NCBI GenBank assembly: GCA_934177555.1
Contig: CAKPPL010000013.1
Location: 1 to 20,320, forward strand
Length of the DNA: 20,320 bases
Direction of reading: 5' to 3'
DNA from: an uncultured Clostridia bacterium
GTDB taxonomy: Bacteria > Bacillota > Clostridia > TANB77 > CAG-508
Shown here one piece after another: positions 7,638 through 14,578 of the stretch. Positions within the stretch are counted from its first letter, which is position 1; every line of letters starts with the position of its first letter. The position numbers were made by a program, and so were the translations under genes. The notes beneath the pieces were generated by a model. That model saw nothing but the letters and a program-made list of their open reading frames with translations, was not told the DNA's origin and searched no databases.

Positions 7638-9269
7638 TTATGAAACTTTCTTTTCTCTTAATTTATTAGCATATTGTAATGTTATATCATTTATTTCTCC
7701 TGATGATATTCTTGCTATTTCACATAATACCTCTTGTTCATTTAGTAATTTTATATTTGTTATAGTTCTTTCATCTTTTATTTTTTTGCTTATATAATAA
7801 TTATAATCTGCTTGAGCTGCTATTGCTGGCAAATGTGATATACATAATACTTGATGATTATTAGAAATGTCTTTCATTTTTTCTGCAACAGCTTTTGATG
7901 CTTTTCCACTTATTCCTGTATCTATTTCATCAAATATTAATACTGCAGTATTATCTGCTTCTGCTAAAACTTTTTTAATTACAATCATTATTCTTGACAT
8001 TTCTCCTCCAGAAGCTATTTTTGCTAATTCTTTTTCTTCTTCTCCTATATTAGTTTTTATGTAAAATTCCACTTCATCTTTTCCATCTTCAAAAAACTCA
8101 TTTATTTTATATTCCACTTTTACATTTATCTTTGCATTTTGCATTTCTACATCTATTAATTCTTTATTTATTCTATCAGTTAGTATTTTGGCATTTTCCT
8201 TTCTTTTTTGACTGATTTTTTCAGCTATTTGTGTTAATTCTTTTTCTAATTTTCTTTGCATATTTCTTAGTTGATTATTATATTCTTCTACATTTTCTAT
8301 TATTTGAATTTCTTTTTCTATTTCTTTTGAATATTTTATTATTTCTTCAATATTATTTCCATATTTTCTTTTTAAATTATAGATTATATCAAGTCTTTCT
8401 TCTATTTCTTCTCTTTCTTGTTCATTAAATTCTATTTCTTCTGTATATATATTTATATCTCTTGCTATTTCCTGTATTCCATAATATATATCTTTTAATT
8501 CTGATAATGTTTGTTCATATTTAGCATCTATATATTCTATTTTCTCTAGTGCTTTTATTGCTGTTCCTATTACATCTGTTGTATTTTCATTTATCGCTGA
8601 TTCTGCTTCTATTAAATTTGTTGCTATTTTTTCTGAATTTAGCATTATTTTTCTTTGTTCATTTAATTTTTCTTCTTCTCCCTCTTTTAATTTTGCTTCT
8701 TGTATCTCATTTAATTGATATTTTAACAAATCTAATTTTCTTTGTTTTTCTTTTTCGTCTCCATAATTTTCTCTTAATTTTCTTTTTACTTCATTATATT
8801 CTGTATATTTTTGTTTATATTGTTCTTTTAATTCTATAATTTCTTTACCTGTAAAATTATCTAAGTATTTTATATGTGTTTTATTGTCTAACAATTTTTG
8901 ATTATCATTTTGTCCATGTATTTCTATATAATTACTCATAAAATTCTTTAATTCTGTTACTGTTACTAGTCTACCATTTATTTTACACATATTTCTACCA
9001 TTACTATAAATTTCTCTTGTGATAATAATATTTCCATCTACTGAATTTACATCATTTGGTACATATATACATAATTCTACAAATGAATGATTTTCTCCTT
9101 TTCTTATCATTTCTTTTGAAAATCTTCCTCCACATATAATATTTATGGAATCTATTATTAAACTTTTTCCAGATCCTGTTTCTCCTGTTAATACATTCAT
9201 TCCCTTGTTTAAATTTACTTCTAAATCTTCTATTATTCCTATATTTTTTATATGTAAATTTGTAATCAT
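7638..9269 (-). CDS. recN: DNA repair protein RecN
   Basis: This 543-aa SMC-like ATPase holds broken DNA ends in double-strand break repair. Walker A is GETGSGKS (29-36), the ABC signature ASGGEMSR (419-426), and Walker B LIFDEIDTG (444-452); CISHLPAIAAQAD follows as the H-loop region. Between the two ATPase halves lies a long Lys/Glu-rich stretch (about 150-370) expected to form the coiled-coil arms. The start at 9269 is preferred because AAGGAGG lies 6 nt before it; an in-frame start 7 codons upstream has no such site. RecN is often next to argR or an NAD kinase in clostridia; here it follows the dCMP deaminase gene and uvrA on the same strand, with its own promoter inside a nested inverted repeat. 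Confidence 0.96.
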   Translation of the reverse strand: MITNLHIKNIGIIEDLEVNLNKGMNVLTGETGSGKSLIIDSINIICGGRFSKEMIRKGENHSFVELCIYVPNDVNSVDGNIIITREIYSNGRNMCKINGRLVTVTELKNFMSNYIEIHGQNDNQKLLDNKTHIKYLDNFTGKEIIELKEQYKQKYTEYNEVKRKLRENYGDEKEKQRKLDLLKYQLNEIQEAKLKEGEEEKLNEQRKIMLNSEKIATNLIEAESAINENTTDVIGTAIKALEKIEYIDAKYEQTLSELKDIYYGIQEIARDINIYTEEIEFNEQEREEIEERLDIIYNLKRKYGNNIEEIIKYSKEIEKEIQIIENVEEYNNQLRNMQRKLEKELTQIAEKISQKRKENAKILTDRINKELIDVEMQNAKINVKVEYKINEFFEDGKDEVEFYIKTNIGEEEKELAKIASGGEMSRIMIVIKKVLAEADNTAVLIFDEIDTGISGKASKAVAEKMKDISNNHQVLCISHLPAIAAQADYNYYISKKIKDERTITNIKLLNEQEVLCEIARISSGEINDITLQYANKLREKKVS

Positions 9270-9297
9270 GATATACCTCCTTAAAAACATTTATACT

Positions 9298-9366
9298 AAA
9301 AAAAATGTTCGCTTTTATTATATTGACTTGTTTGATTTTTGTCAATACTTTTTGCGAACATTTTTT
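9298..9366. repeat. Nested inverted repeat surrounding the recN promoter
   Basis: The outer arms are an A-run plus TGTTCGC (to 9312) and GCGAACA plus a T-run (from 9354), with 41 nt between. The inner arms, TATTGAC (9321-9327) and GTCAATA (9341-9347), have a 13-nt loop. Minus-strand RNA coming from the dCMP deaminase gene could fold into it, ending in eight U residues, so it can act as that gene's terminator. The same DNA carries the recN promoter, with the outer arms sitting just upstream of -35 and at the start site, as an operator would. Confidence 0.7.
9317..9345 (-). promoter_or_regulatory. Promoter of recN
   Basis: On the minus strand, TTGACA (9340-9345) and TATAAT (9317-9322) are separated by 17 nt, a full consensus. 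The start would lie at about 9310, inside the GCGAACA arm of the surrounding inverted repeat. The leader would be about 40 nt. Confidence 0.8.
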
Positions 9367-9379
9367 CTTTTTTTATTTT

Positions 9380-9850
9380 TTAAAGTGTATCATCATTTTC
9401 TATCCAATTAGATACTATTTCTTCTCTATATTTTTCTTTGTTATCTCTTATTATAACTTTGGTTATACCTGAATTTATTATCATTCTTTTACACAATGTA
9501 CATGGCTCTGTTCCTTGCTTATATTCTCCATTTCTCTTATTTATTCCAACCAAATATAATGTAGATCCTATCATGCTTTTCCTATCTGCACTAATTATAG
9601 AATTTTGTTCACTATGCACAGATCTACATAGTTCATATCCAGCTCCACTTGGAGTATTATTTTCTTGTCTTCTACAATAGCCTAAATCTATACAATTCTT
9701 TCTTCCTCTTGGTGCTCCTGTATATCCAGTTGAAATAATTTCATCATTTTTTACTATAACACTTCCATAATTATTTCTTAAACATGTCCCTCTTTGTGCA
9801 ACTGTTTCTGCTATATTCAAATAATAATTTATTTTATCAACTCTTTCCAT
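9380..9850 (-). CDS. dCMP deaminase family protein
   Basis: This 156-aa zinc-dependent deaminase has a zinc and catalytic site HSE (79-81, where most relatives have HAE) and PCTLC (116-120), giving one His and two Cys ligands plus the proton-shuttling Glu. The TGYTGAPRG segment (41-49) and the insertion holding further His/Cys residues resemble dCMP deaminases, which make dUMP for thymidylate synthesis; the related ComEB of B. subtilis has the same fold. It starts 12 nt after uvrA with an AAAGGAG site and is probably co-transcribed with it, linking nucleotide supply with repair synthesis. The Ser in HSE is unusual but not in a ligand position. A cytosine or deoxycytidine substrate is an alternative. 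Confidence 0.85.
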   Translation of the reverse strand: MERVDKINYYLNIAETVAQRGTCLRNNYGSVIVKNDEIISTGYTGAPRGRKNCIDLGYCRRQENNTPSGAGYELCRSVHSEQNSIISADRKSMIGSTLYLVGINKRNGEYKQGTEPCTLCKRMIINSGITKVIIRDNKEKYREEIVSNWIENDDTL

Positions 9851-9862
9851 ATTATTCTCCTT

Positions 9863-12691
9863 TTATTTTTCTAAATATTTTTTTAAAAATTTTCCTGTAT
9901 AACTTCTGTCATTTTTACATATTTGTTCTGGAGTTCCAACTGCAACTACTTCTCCTCCTGCGTCTCCACCTTCTGGTCCTAAATCGATTATATAATCTGC
10001 TGTTTTTATCAAGTCTAAATTATGTTCTATTACAATAATTGTATTTCCTGTGTCTACAAGTCTTTGTAAAATATCTACTAATTTATGAACATCTGCTATA
10101 TGTAATCCTGTAGTTGGTTCATCTAATATATATAATGTTTTTCCAGTTGCTCTTTTAGATAGTTCTGTAGCAAGTTTAACACGTTGTGCTTCTCCTCCTG
10201 ATAATGTTGTAGATGGTTGTCCTAATTTTATATATCCTAAACCTACATCATATAATGTTTGAATTTTTTGCTTTATTTTTGGTATATTTTCAAAAAATTC
10301 TAATGCCTCTTCTACTGTCATATCCAATACATCTGCAATATTTTTACCTTTATATTTTACTTCTAGTGTCTCTCTATTATATCTTTTTCCTTTACATACT
10401 TCACATGGTACATATACATCTGGTAAAAAATGCATTTCTATTTTATGAACACCATCTCCTGAACAACTTTCACATCTTCCTCCTGAGACATTGAAACTAA
10501 ATCTTCCCTTTTCATATCCACGTATTTTAGCTTCATTTGTTCCTGCAAATATATCTCTTATTAAATCAAATGCTCCTGTATATGTTGCTGGGTTTGAACG
10601 TGGTGTTCTCCCTATTGGTGATTGATCTATATTTATTATTTTGTCTATATTGTCTATTCCTTTTATTTGTTTGCATTTTCCTGGTTTTTCACTCGCTCCA
10701 TTTAATTTTTGTGCTATATTTTTATATAAAACTTCGTTTATTAATGTACTTTTTCCCGAACCTGAAACTCCTGTAATACAAGCAAATACTCCTAATGGAA
10801 ATTTAACACTAATATTTTTTAAATTGTTTTCTGTTGCTCCTATTATTTCTAAACTTTTTTTATTTCCCTTTCTTCTTTTTTCTGGTATGTTTATTCTTTT
10901 TTTACCACTTAAATATTCACCAGTTATAGAACCTTCAATTTGTTTTATTTCTTCTGCTGTTCCCTGTGCCATAACTCTTCCTCCATGTACTCCTGCTCCT
11001 GGTCCAATATCTATTATCTGGTCTGCTGCATACATTGTGTCTTCATCATGTTCAACTACTAACAATGTATTTCCTAAATCTCTTAATTTTTTTAGTGTTG
11101 CAATTAATCTATCATTGTCTCTTTGATGTAAACCTATACTTGGTTCATCTAATATATATAGCACTCCTGTTAAACCAGATCCTATTTGTGTAGCTAATCT
11201 TATACGTTGTGCTTCTCCTCCTGATAGTGTTCCACTACTTCTTGATAAAGTTAAATATTCTAACCCTACATCTATTAAAAATTGCAATCTAGCATCTATT
11301 TCTTTTAAAATCATTTCTGCTATAATCTTTTGTGATGAAGTTAGATCTAGCTCTCTTAAAAATTGCTGTAATTGTCTTATTGAAAACTCTGTAATTTCAT
11401 TTATATTTTTATTATTTATTTTTACAGCTAATATCTCTTTTTTTAATCTTGCTCCATTACATTCATCACAATGCATATTGCTCATATACATTTCATAAAA
11501 ATCTCTCATTCCTTGTGATTTCGTTTCATTATGTCTTCTTTCCAATGTTGGAATCACGCCTTCAAATGGTGCTTTAAATTTTCTTATTCCTGCATATGAT
11601 GAATATTCAAAATCAATCTCTTCCATTCCAGTTCCATATAGAATTTTGTCTAAAAAATCTTTTGGTAAATCTTTTATTTTTTTATTTTTTATTTCAACAC
11701 CATAATGTTTAGCTATACTTTCAAAATACATTCTTGCCATGGTGTCTCCTTTTTTCATAGTGCTTGCTCCAAATGCTTTTACTCCATCATATAATGTTTT
11801 TGTTCTATCTGGAATTATTAAATCTTCATCCATTTTCATTAAATATCCTATTCCTGAACATTTTGGACATGCTCCATATGGATTATTAAATGAAAACATT
11901 CTTGGTGTTAATTCTGGAAAACTAAATCCACAGTCTGGACAAGCATAATTACAACTATATAATATTGGTTTTTGTCCTATAACATCTATTAAAACTAAAT
12001 TGTCTGCATGTTTTAAAGCTATTTCGATTGATTCTGTAAGTCTTCCTATTATTTCTTCTTTTATTACTAATCTATCAACAACAATTTCTATTTCATGTTT
12101 TTTATTTTTATCTAGTTTTATTTCATCCGATAATTCATATATTTCTCCATCTATTCTTACTCTAGCAAATCCATCTTTTTGTAAATCTTCTAGTAATTTT
12201 GTATGTTCTCCTTTTCTACTTCTGACAACTGGTGCTAATATTTGTATTTTTGTTCCTTTTTCTAGCTTCATTACATTATCTACTATTTGATCTATAGATT
12301 GTTTTTCTATTTTTTTACCACAGTGTGGACAATATGGTTGTCCAATTCTAGCATATAATAAACGTATATAATCATATATCTCTGTTACTGTTCCTACTGT
12401 TGAACGAGGATTTTTAGATGTTGTTTTTTGGTCTATTGATATTGCTGGTGAAAGTCCTTCTATTGATTCTACATCTGGTTTTTCCATTAATCCTAAAAAT
12501 TGTCTTGCATATGATGATAAACTTTCTACATATCTTCTTTGTCCTTCTGCATATAGTGTATCAAATGCTAATGATGATTTTCCAGAACCTGAAAGTCCTG
12601 TTATTACAACTAATTTGTCTCTTGGTATTTCTAAATTAATATTTTTTAAATTATGTTCTTTTGCTCCTTTTATGATTATTTTATCATTCAT
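9863..12691 (-). CDS. uvrA: Excinuclease ABC subunit A
   Basis: This full-length 942-aa protein is the damage sensor of nucleotide excision repair; it dimerises, binds distorted DNA and loads UvrB. It has two ABC ATPase modules. Walker A motifs are GLSGSGKS (32-39) and GVSGSGKS (near 645); both modules carry LSGGEAQR signatures followed by LDEP Walker B motifs. Zinc modules are visible: CPHCG in the first insertion, paired CPDC and CPKC around the NPYGACPKC segment, and the C-terminal CESC and CEVC pair. UvrA and UvrB are often adjacent; here uvrB is about 2 kb away on the same strand, with cysE, guaD and two small genes between. Its promoter overlaps the end of cysE, and AAGGAAA precedes the ATG. 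Confidence 0.98.
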   Translation of the reverse strand: MNDKIIIKGAKEHNLKNINLEIPRDKLVVITGLSGSGKSSLAFDTLYAEGQRRYVESLSSYARQFLGLMEKPDVESIEGLSPAISIDQKTTSKNPRSTVGTVTEIYDYIRLLYARIGQPYCPHCGKKIEKQSIDQIVDNVMKLEKGTKIQILAPVVRSRKGEHTKLLEDLQKDGFARVRIDGEIYELSDEIKLDKNKKHEIEIVVDRLVIKEEIIGRLTESIEIALKHADNLVLIDVIGQKPILYSCNYACPDCGFSFPELTPRMFSFNNPYGACPKCSGIGYLMKMDEDLIIPDRTKTLYDGVKAFGASTMKKGDTMARMYFESIAKHYGVEIKNKKIKDLPKDFLDKILYGTGMEEIDFEYSSYAGIRKFKAPFEGVIPTLERRHNETKSQGMRDFYEMYMSNMHCDECNGARLKKEILAVKINNKNINEITEFSIRQLQQFLRELDLTSSQKIIAEMILKEIDARLQFLIDVGLEYLTLSRSSGTLSGGEAQRIRLATQIGSGLTGVLYILDEPSIGLHQRDNDRLIATLKKLRDLGNTLLVVEHDEDTMYAADQIIDIGPGAGVHGGRVMAQGTAEEIKQIEGSITGEYLSGKKRINIPEKRRKGNKKSLEIIGATENNLKNISVKFPLGVFACITGVSGSGKSTLINEVLYKNIAQKLNGASEKPGKCKQIKGIDNIDKIINIDQSPIGRTPRSNPATYTGAFDLIRDIFAGTNEAKIRGYEKGRFSFNVSGGRCESCSGDGVHKIEMHFLPDVYVPCEVCKGKRYNRETLEVKYKGKNIADVLDMTVEEALEFFENIPKIKQKIQTLYDVGLGYIKLGQPSTTLSGGEAQRVKLATELSKRATGKTLYILDEPTTGLHIADVHKLVDILQRLVDTGNTIIVIEHNLDLIKTADYIIDLGPEGGDAGGEVVAVGTPEQICKNDRSYTGKFLKKYLEK

Positions 12692-12723
12692 ATCTGTTTC
12701 CTTCCCATAATCAAACTTTTTAC

Positions 12724-12752
12724 ATTATATATTCTAATATCATTTTTTTCAA
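12724..12752 (-). promoter_or_regulatory. Promoter of uvrA
   Basis: On the minus strand, TTGAAA (12747-12752) and TATAAT (12724-12729) are separated by 17 nt. The -35 box overlaps the cysE stop codon. No GAAC-N4-GTTC LexA-type palindrome is seen in the 60 nt around it. Confidence 0.6.
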
Positions 12753-13288
12753 AAGTCAATGTCAGATTTTCTCTTTATTTTTTGATTAAATTTTATTACT
12801 GTACAATTATCTTCTACATTTTTTGTTACAACTGCATTTGCCCCAATTTTAACATTATTTCCTATTTTTATTGGTCCTAATACTTTACTTCCTGCTCCTA
12901 CCATAACATTACTTCCTAAATCTGGATGTCTTTTATTTTTATCTTTTCCAGTTCCTCCTAGTGTAGCCCCATGGTAAATTGTGCAATCATTTCCTATTGT
13001 TGCAGTTTCTCCTATAACAATTCCCATGCCATGATCAATAAAAAGTCTTCTTCCAATTTTAGCACCTGGATGAATTTCTATTCCTGTAAAAAATCTTCCT
13101 AATTGTGATACCAACTTTGCTAAAAAATAAAATTTTTTCAAATATAAAAAATGAGCAATTCGATAAAATATTAATATATGAAATCCTTGATATAATAAAA
13201 TTACTTGCAAAATTGTTTTTGCAGCTGGATCTTTTTCTTTTACATTTTCTGCATCTTCGTATAATTCTTTAAAAATATTTGTTTTCAT
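12749..13288 (-). CDS. cysE: Serine O-acetyltransferase
   Basis: This 179-aa protein is the short form of CysE common in Bacillota. It transfers acetyl from acetyl-CoA to serine, the first step of cysteine synthesis from serine. An alpha-helical N-terminus (1-65) precedes a left-handed beta-helix of hexapeptide repeats (from about EIHPGAKIG, 71-79). The active-site segment DHGMGIVIGETA (85-96) and GGTGKDKNKRHP (111-122) are both present. The C-terminal tail is basic (FNQKIKRKSDIDF), and no cysK partner lies beside it. I take the ATG at 13288, which follows GTGGTGAT; a GTG four codons upstream is possible but lacks a site. The ribosome site sits inside a terminator hairpin (13290-13336), which could control expression. 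Confidence 0.9.
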   Translation of the reverse strand: MKTNIFKELYEDAENVKEKDPAAKTILQVILLYQGFHILIFYRIAHFLYLKKFYFLAKLVSQLGRFFTGIEIHPGAKIGRRLFIDHGMGIVIGETATIGNDCTIYHGATLGGTGKDKNKRHPDLGSNVMVGAGSKVLGPIKIGNNVKIGANAVVTKNVEDNCTVIKFNQKIKRKSDIDF

Positions 13289-13289
13289 A

Positions 13290-13336
13290 AAAATCACCAC
13301 TATATAATATGCTTTATCTTATATAATGGTGATTTT
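13290..13336 (-). terminator. Terminator hairpin of guaD that contains the cysE ribosome binding site
   Basis: The stem has a 10-bp outer part (13290-13299 with 13327-13336), one mismatch, then 7 bp of A/T, and an 11-nt loop. In minus-strand RNA the right arm ends in a run of five U residues just before the cysE ATG at 13288, as in an intrinsic terminator. The same arm holds GUGGUGAU, the cysE ribosome site. It starts one base after the guaD stop. Confidence 0.65.
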
Positions 13337-13337
13337 A

Positions 13338-13814
13338 TTAATATATTACATTACTATTATCTTTTTTGAAATCTTCAAATGCTTTTATTGTTTCTTCTCT
13401 ATCCATTTGCATCATATTTAAAACTGATTTATCTTCTTTTTCTGCAACTAGTTTTTCTAAATAATTATAAATCATATCATCTCTAAATCCGATATCTGCT
13501 GCATCTTCTTTAGTGTTACCATAATAAACTGTTTTTATATTTGACCAAATTATTGCTGACAAACACATTGGACATGGATAACAACTTGTATATAGTTCAC
13601 ATCCAGTTAAATCAAATGTATTTAGATTTTTACACGCATCTCTTATTGCTGTAACTTCTGCATGTGCTGTTGGATCATTATTTGATAATACTTGATTATT
13701 TCCTCTACCTACTATTTCTCCATTTTTTACTATTACAGCTCCAAATGGTCCTCCACATTTTGTTATATTATTATTTTGAGCTAGTTCATCTGCTTCTTTC
13801 ATATATTTATTCAT
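13338..13814 (-). CDS. guaD: Guanine deaminase
   Basis: This 158-aa enzyme of the cytidine deaminase superfamily converts guanine to xanthine in purine breakdown. The zinc site is HAE (51-53) plus PCPMC (80-84). GGPFGAVIVK (21-30), DPTAHAEVTAIR (47-58) and the C-terminal GFRDDMIY segment (109-116) follow the B. subtilis GuaD pattern, and the length is close to its 156 residues. TadA, the tRNA adenosine deaminase, is the main alternative, but the C-terminal part favours GuaD. The start at 13814 follows AGGAGG; a longer frame upstream (to 13904) would translate through a strong hairpin and lacks a site. It lies downstream of the 57-aa gene on the same strand, separated by two hairpins. Confidence 0.88.
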   Translation of the reverse strand: MNKYMKEADELAQNNNITKCGGPFGAVIVKNGEIVGRGNNQVLSNNDPTAHAEVTAIRDACKNLNTFDLTGCELYTSCYPCPMCLSAIIWSNIKTVYYGNTKEDAADIGFRDDMIYNYLEKLVAEKEDKSVLNMMQMDREETIKAFEDFKKDNSNVIY

Positions 13815-13839
13815 ACTTTTCCTCCTAATATAAAAGTTT

Positions 13840-13873
13840 TGCGACCAATTAATATAAATTAAAATTGGTCGCA
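13840..13873 (-). repeat. Perfect 11-bp inverted repeat before guaD
   Basis: TGCGACCAATT (13840-13850) pairs with AATTGGTCGCA (13863-13873) around a 12-nt A/T loop. It lies 19 nt before the AGGAGG site of guaD, in the guaD leader. The sequence after it on the minus strand is AAACTTTTATATT, not a clean U-run. It may be a weak terminator of the 57-aa gene, a leader hairpin or a protein-binding palindrome. Confidence 0.6.
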
Positions 13874-13877
13874 TTTG

Positions 13878-13893
13878 GTGCAAATTATTGCAC
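13878..13893 (-). repeat. Small hairpin after the 57-aa gene
   Basis: GTGCAA (13878-13883) and TTGCAC (13888-13893) form a perfect 6-bp stem with a 4-nt loop. It lies 15 nt past the stop codon of the 57-aa gene and 5 nt from the larger hairpin, giving a two-hairpin segment. Confidence 0.5.
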
Positions 13894-13908
13894 TCTACAT
13901 ACATCCTA

Positions 13909-14082
13909 TCAACGACCTGGTTCTAACATTGTTCCAGGTTTGTGGAGTTTATACTCCTTTACAATATTGGGATTTTCTGATGGGAGTCTTACGACTTCAT
14001 ATCCTTCTGTCTCCAATGAACCTGGTACAATATAAGGTTCCTTAACATTGTGTTCCACATGAGATGTCGTTTTTTCTGACAT
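13909..14082 (-). CDS. 57-aa peptide of unknown function
   Basis: I do not recognise this peptide. The reading frame begins at ATG 14082, 8 nt after a perfect AGGAGG, and ends with TGA at 13909. It is hydrophilic, with no signal peptide, no membrane segment and no cysteine. It is rich in Glu, Pro and Gly, and ends KPGTMLEPGR. It has an imperfect duplication: VKEPYIVPGSLE (13-24) and VKEYKLHKPGTMLE (41-54) share VKE, PG, Ser/Thr and LE. By hand count 67 of 174 bases are G or C (about 38%), above the roughly 25-30% of sampled guaD segments. A near-consensus promoter precedes it. Possible roles include a peptide precursor, a small regulator or a binding partner of a larger protein; none is supported directly. 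The ribosome site and promoter make it a real gene. Confidence 0.75.
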   Translation of the reverse strand: MSEKTTSHVEHNVKEPYIVPGSLETEGYEVVRLPSENPNIVKEYKLHKPGTMLEPGR

Positions 14083-14124
14083 AATTAATGCCTCCTTAAT
14101 ATAGGATTATAGTTTTACTAAATC

Positions 14125-14153
14125 ATTTTACTATTTTTTATGTTAATTGTCAA
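14125..14153 (-). promoter_or_regulatory. Promoter of the 57-aa gene
   Basis: On the minus strand, TTGACA (14148-14153) and TAAAAT (14125-14130) are separated by 17 nt. The predicted start is near 14118, giving a leader of about 36 nt that ends in AAGGAGG. It stands back to back with the promoter of the 86-aa gene; the two -35 boxes are 25 bp apart. Confidence 0.75.
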
Positions 14154-14178
14154 TAGTATTAAAAAGTTCATTATAGTA

Positions 14179-14207
14179 TTTACAAATACTTTTTTTTATT
14201 ATATAAT
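14179..14207 (+). promoter_or_regulatory. Promoter of the 86-aa gene
   Basis: TTTACA (14179-14184) and a perfect TATAAT (14202-14207) are separated by 17 nt. The predicted start is near 14214, giving a leader of about 38 nt with GGAGGG at 14237-14242. Confidence 0.8.
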
Positions 14208-14251
14208 ATCATAGTCTTAATTTTAAAACTACATATGGAGGGCTAGTCACA

Positions 14252-14512
14252 ATGATGACAAATTCAACAAATTCTTGTAACGAACAACAAGATGAAAGAA
14301 CAAAAAAAATCTTTAACCAGATAAAGGATTTTATCCAATCTGGAATGTTCTCAATTCAAATGTCTCTTTACAAAGAAGAAATTCCTTTATTGGAAGAAAC
14401 TTTTAAAGAGATTATAATCTCACGTGGTAATTCTAATTTAAAGGAAAGAGGACAATATTGTTGCACCGTTTTCAAAAAAGGTGGGAAAATTTTTTGTACT
14501 CCAAAAGAATAG
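14252..14512 (+). CDS. 86-aa cysteine-containing protein of unknown function
   Basis: I do not recognise the family. Expression is well supported: a consensus promoter lies at 14179-14207, GGAGGG ends 9 nt before the ATG, and a strong intrinsic terminator begins 4 nt after the stop. A second ATG directly follows the first and could be the start. The protein is hydrophilic, with a probably helical middle (about 15-57). The C-terminus is a short cysteine-bearing, lysine-rich segment: C70 and C71 in QYCCTVF and C82 in FCTPKE; C9 lies near the N-terminus. It has no signal peptide or membrane segment. It is divergent from the 57-aa gene and convergent with uvrB, but no functional link with either can be shown. 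A small regulator or metal-binding protein is possible. Confidence 0.75.
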   Translation: MMTNSTNSCNEQQDERTKKIFNQIKDFIQSGMFSIQMSLYKEEIPLLEETFKEIIISRGNSNLKERGQYCCTVFKKGGKIFCTPKE

Positions 14513-14516
14513 TTTT

Positions 14517-14545
14517 AAAGAGGTTGTTGTTCAACCTCTTTTTTT
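14517..14545 (+). terminator. Intrinsic terminator of the 86-aa gene
   Basis: A perfect 10-bp stem (AAAGAGGTTG, 14517-14526, with CAACCTCTTT, 14532-14541) has a 5-nt loop and is followed by a T-run. For leftward RNA from uvrB the tract after the stem is A-rich, so it mainly serves the plus strand. A separate GCGAC-TAT-GTCGC mini-hairpin (14557-14569) lies between it and the uvrB stop. Confidence 0.9.
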
Positions 14546-14578
14546 ATATACTATAGGCGACTATGTCGCTTTGTTCTA

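Noticed and set aside
9298..9366. Classic LexA box at recN
   Set aside because: The CGAAC half-sites face outward and are 41 nt apart instead of the inward CGAAC-N4-GTTCG form, so I only call a nested inverted repeat.
10641..11126. A 161-codon plus-strand open frame opposite uvrA
   Set aside because: It is fully inside the certain uvrA coding region, with antisense-like composition and no start signals.
13815..13904. A longer guaD start adding 30 codons
   Set aside because: The extension runs through the 11-bp hairpin and has no conserved sequence, while the ATG at 13814 has AGGAGG at ideal distance.
13909..14082. Calling the 57-aa gene a ribosomally made, modified peptide (RiPP) precursor
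   Set aside because: No modification enzyme, protease or transporter lies nearby, and there is no cysteine or recognised leader motif.
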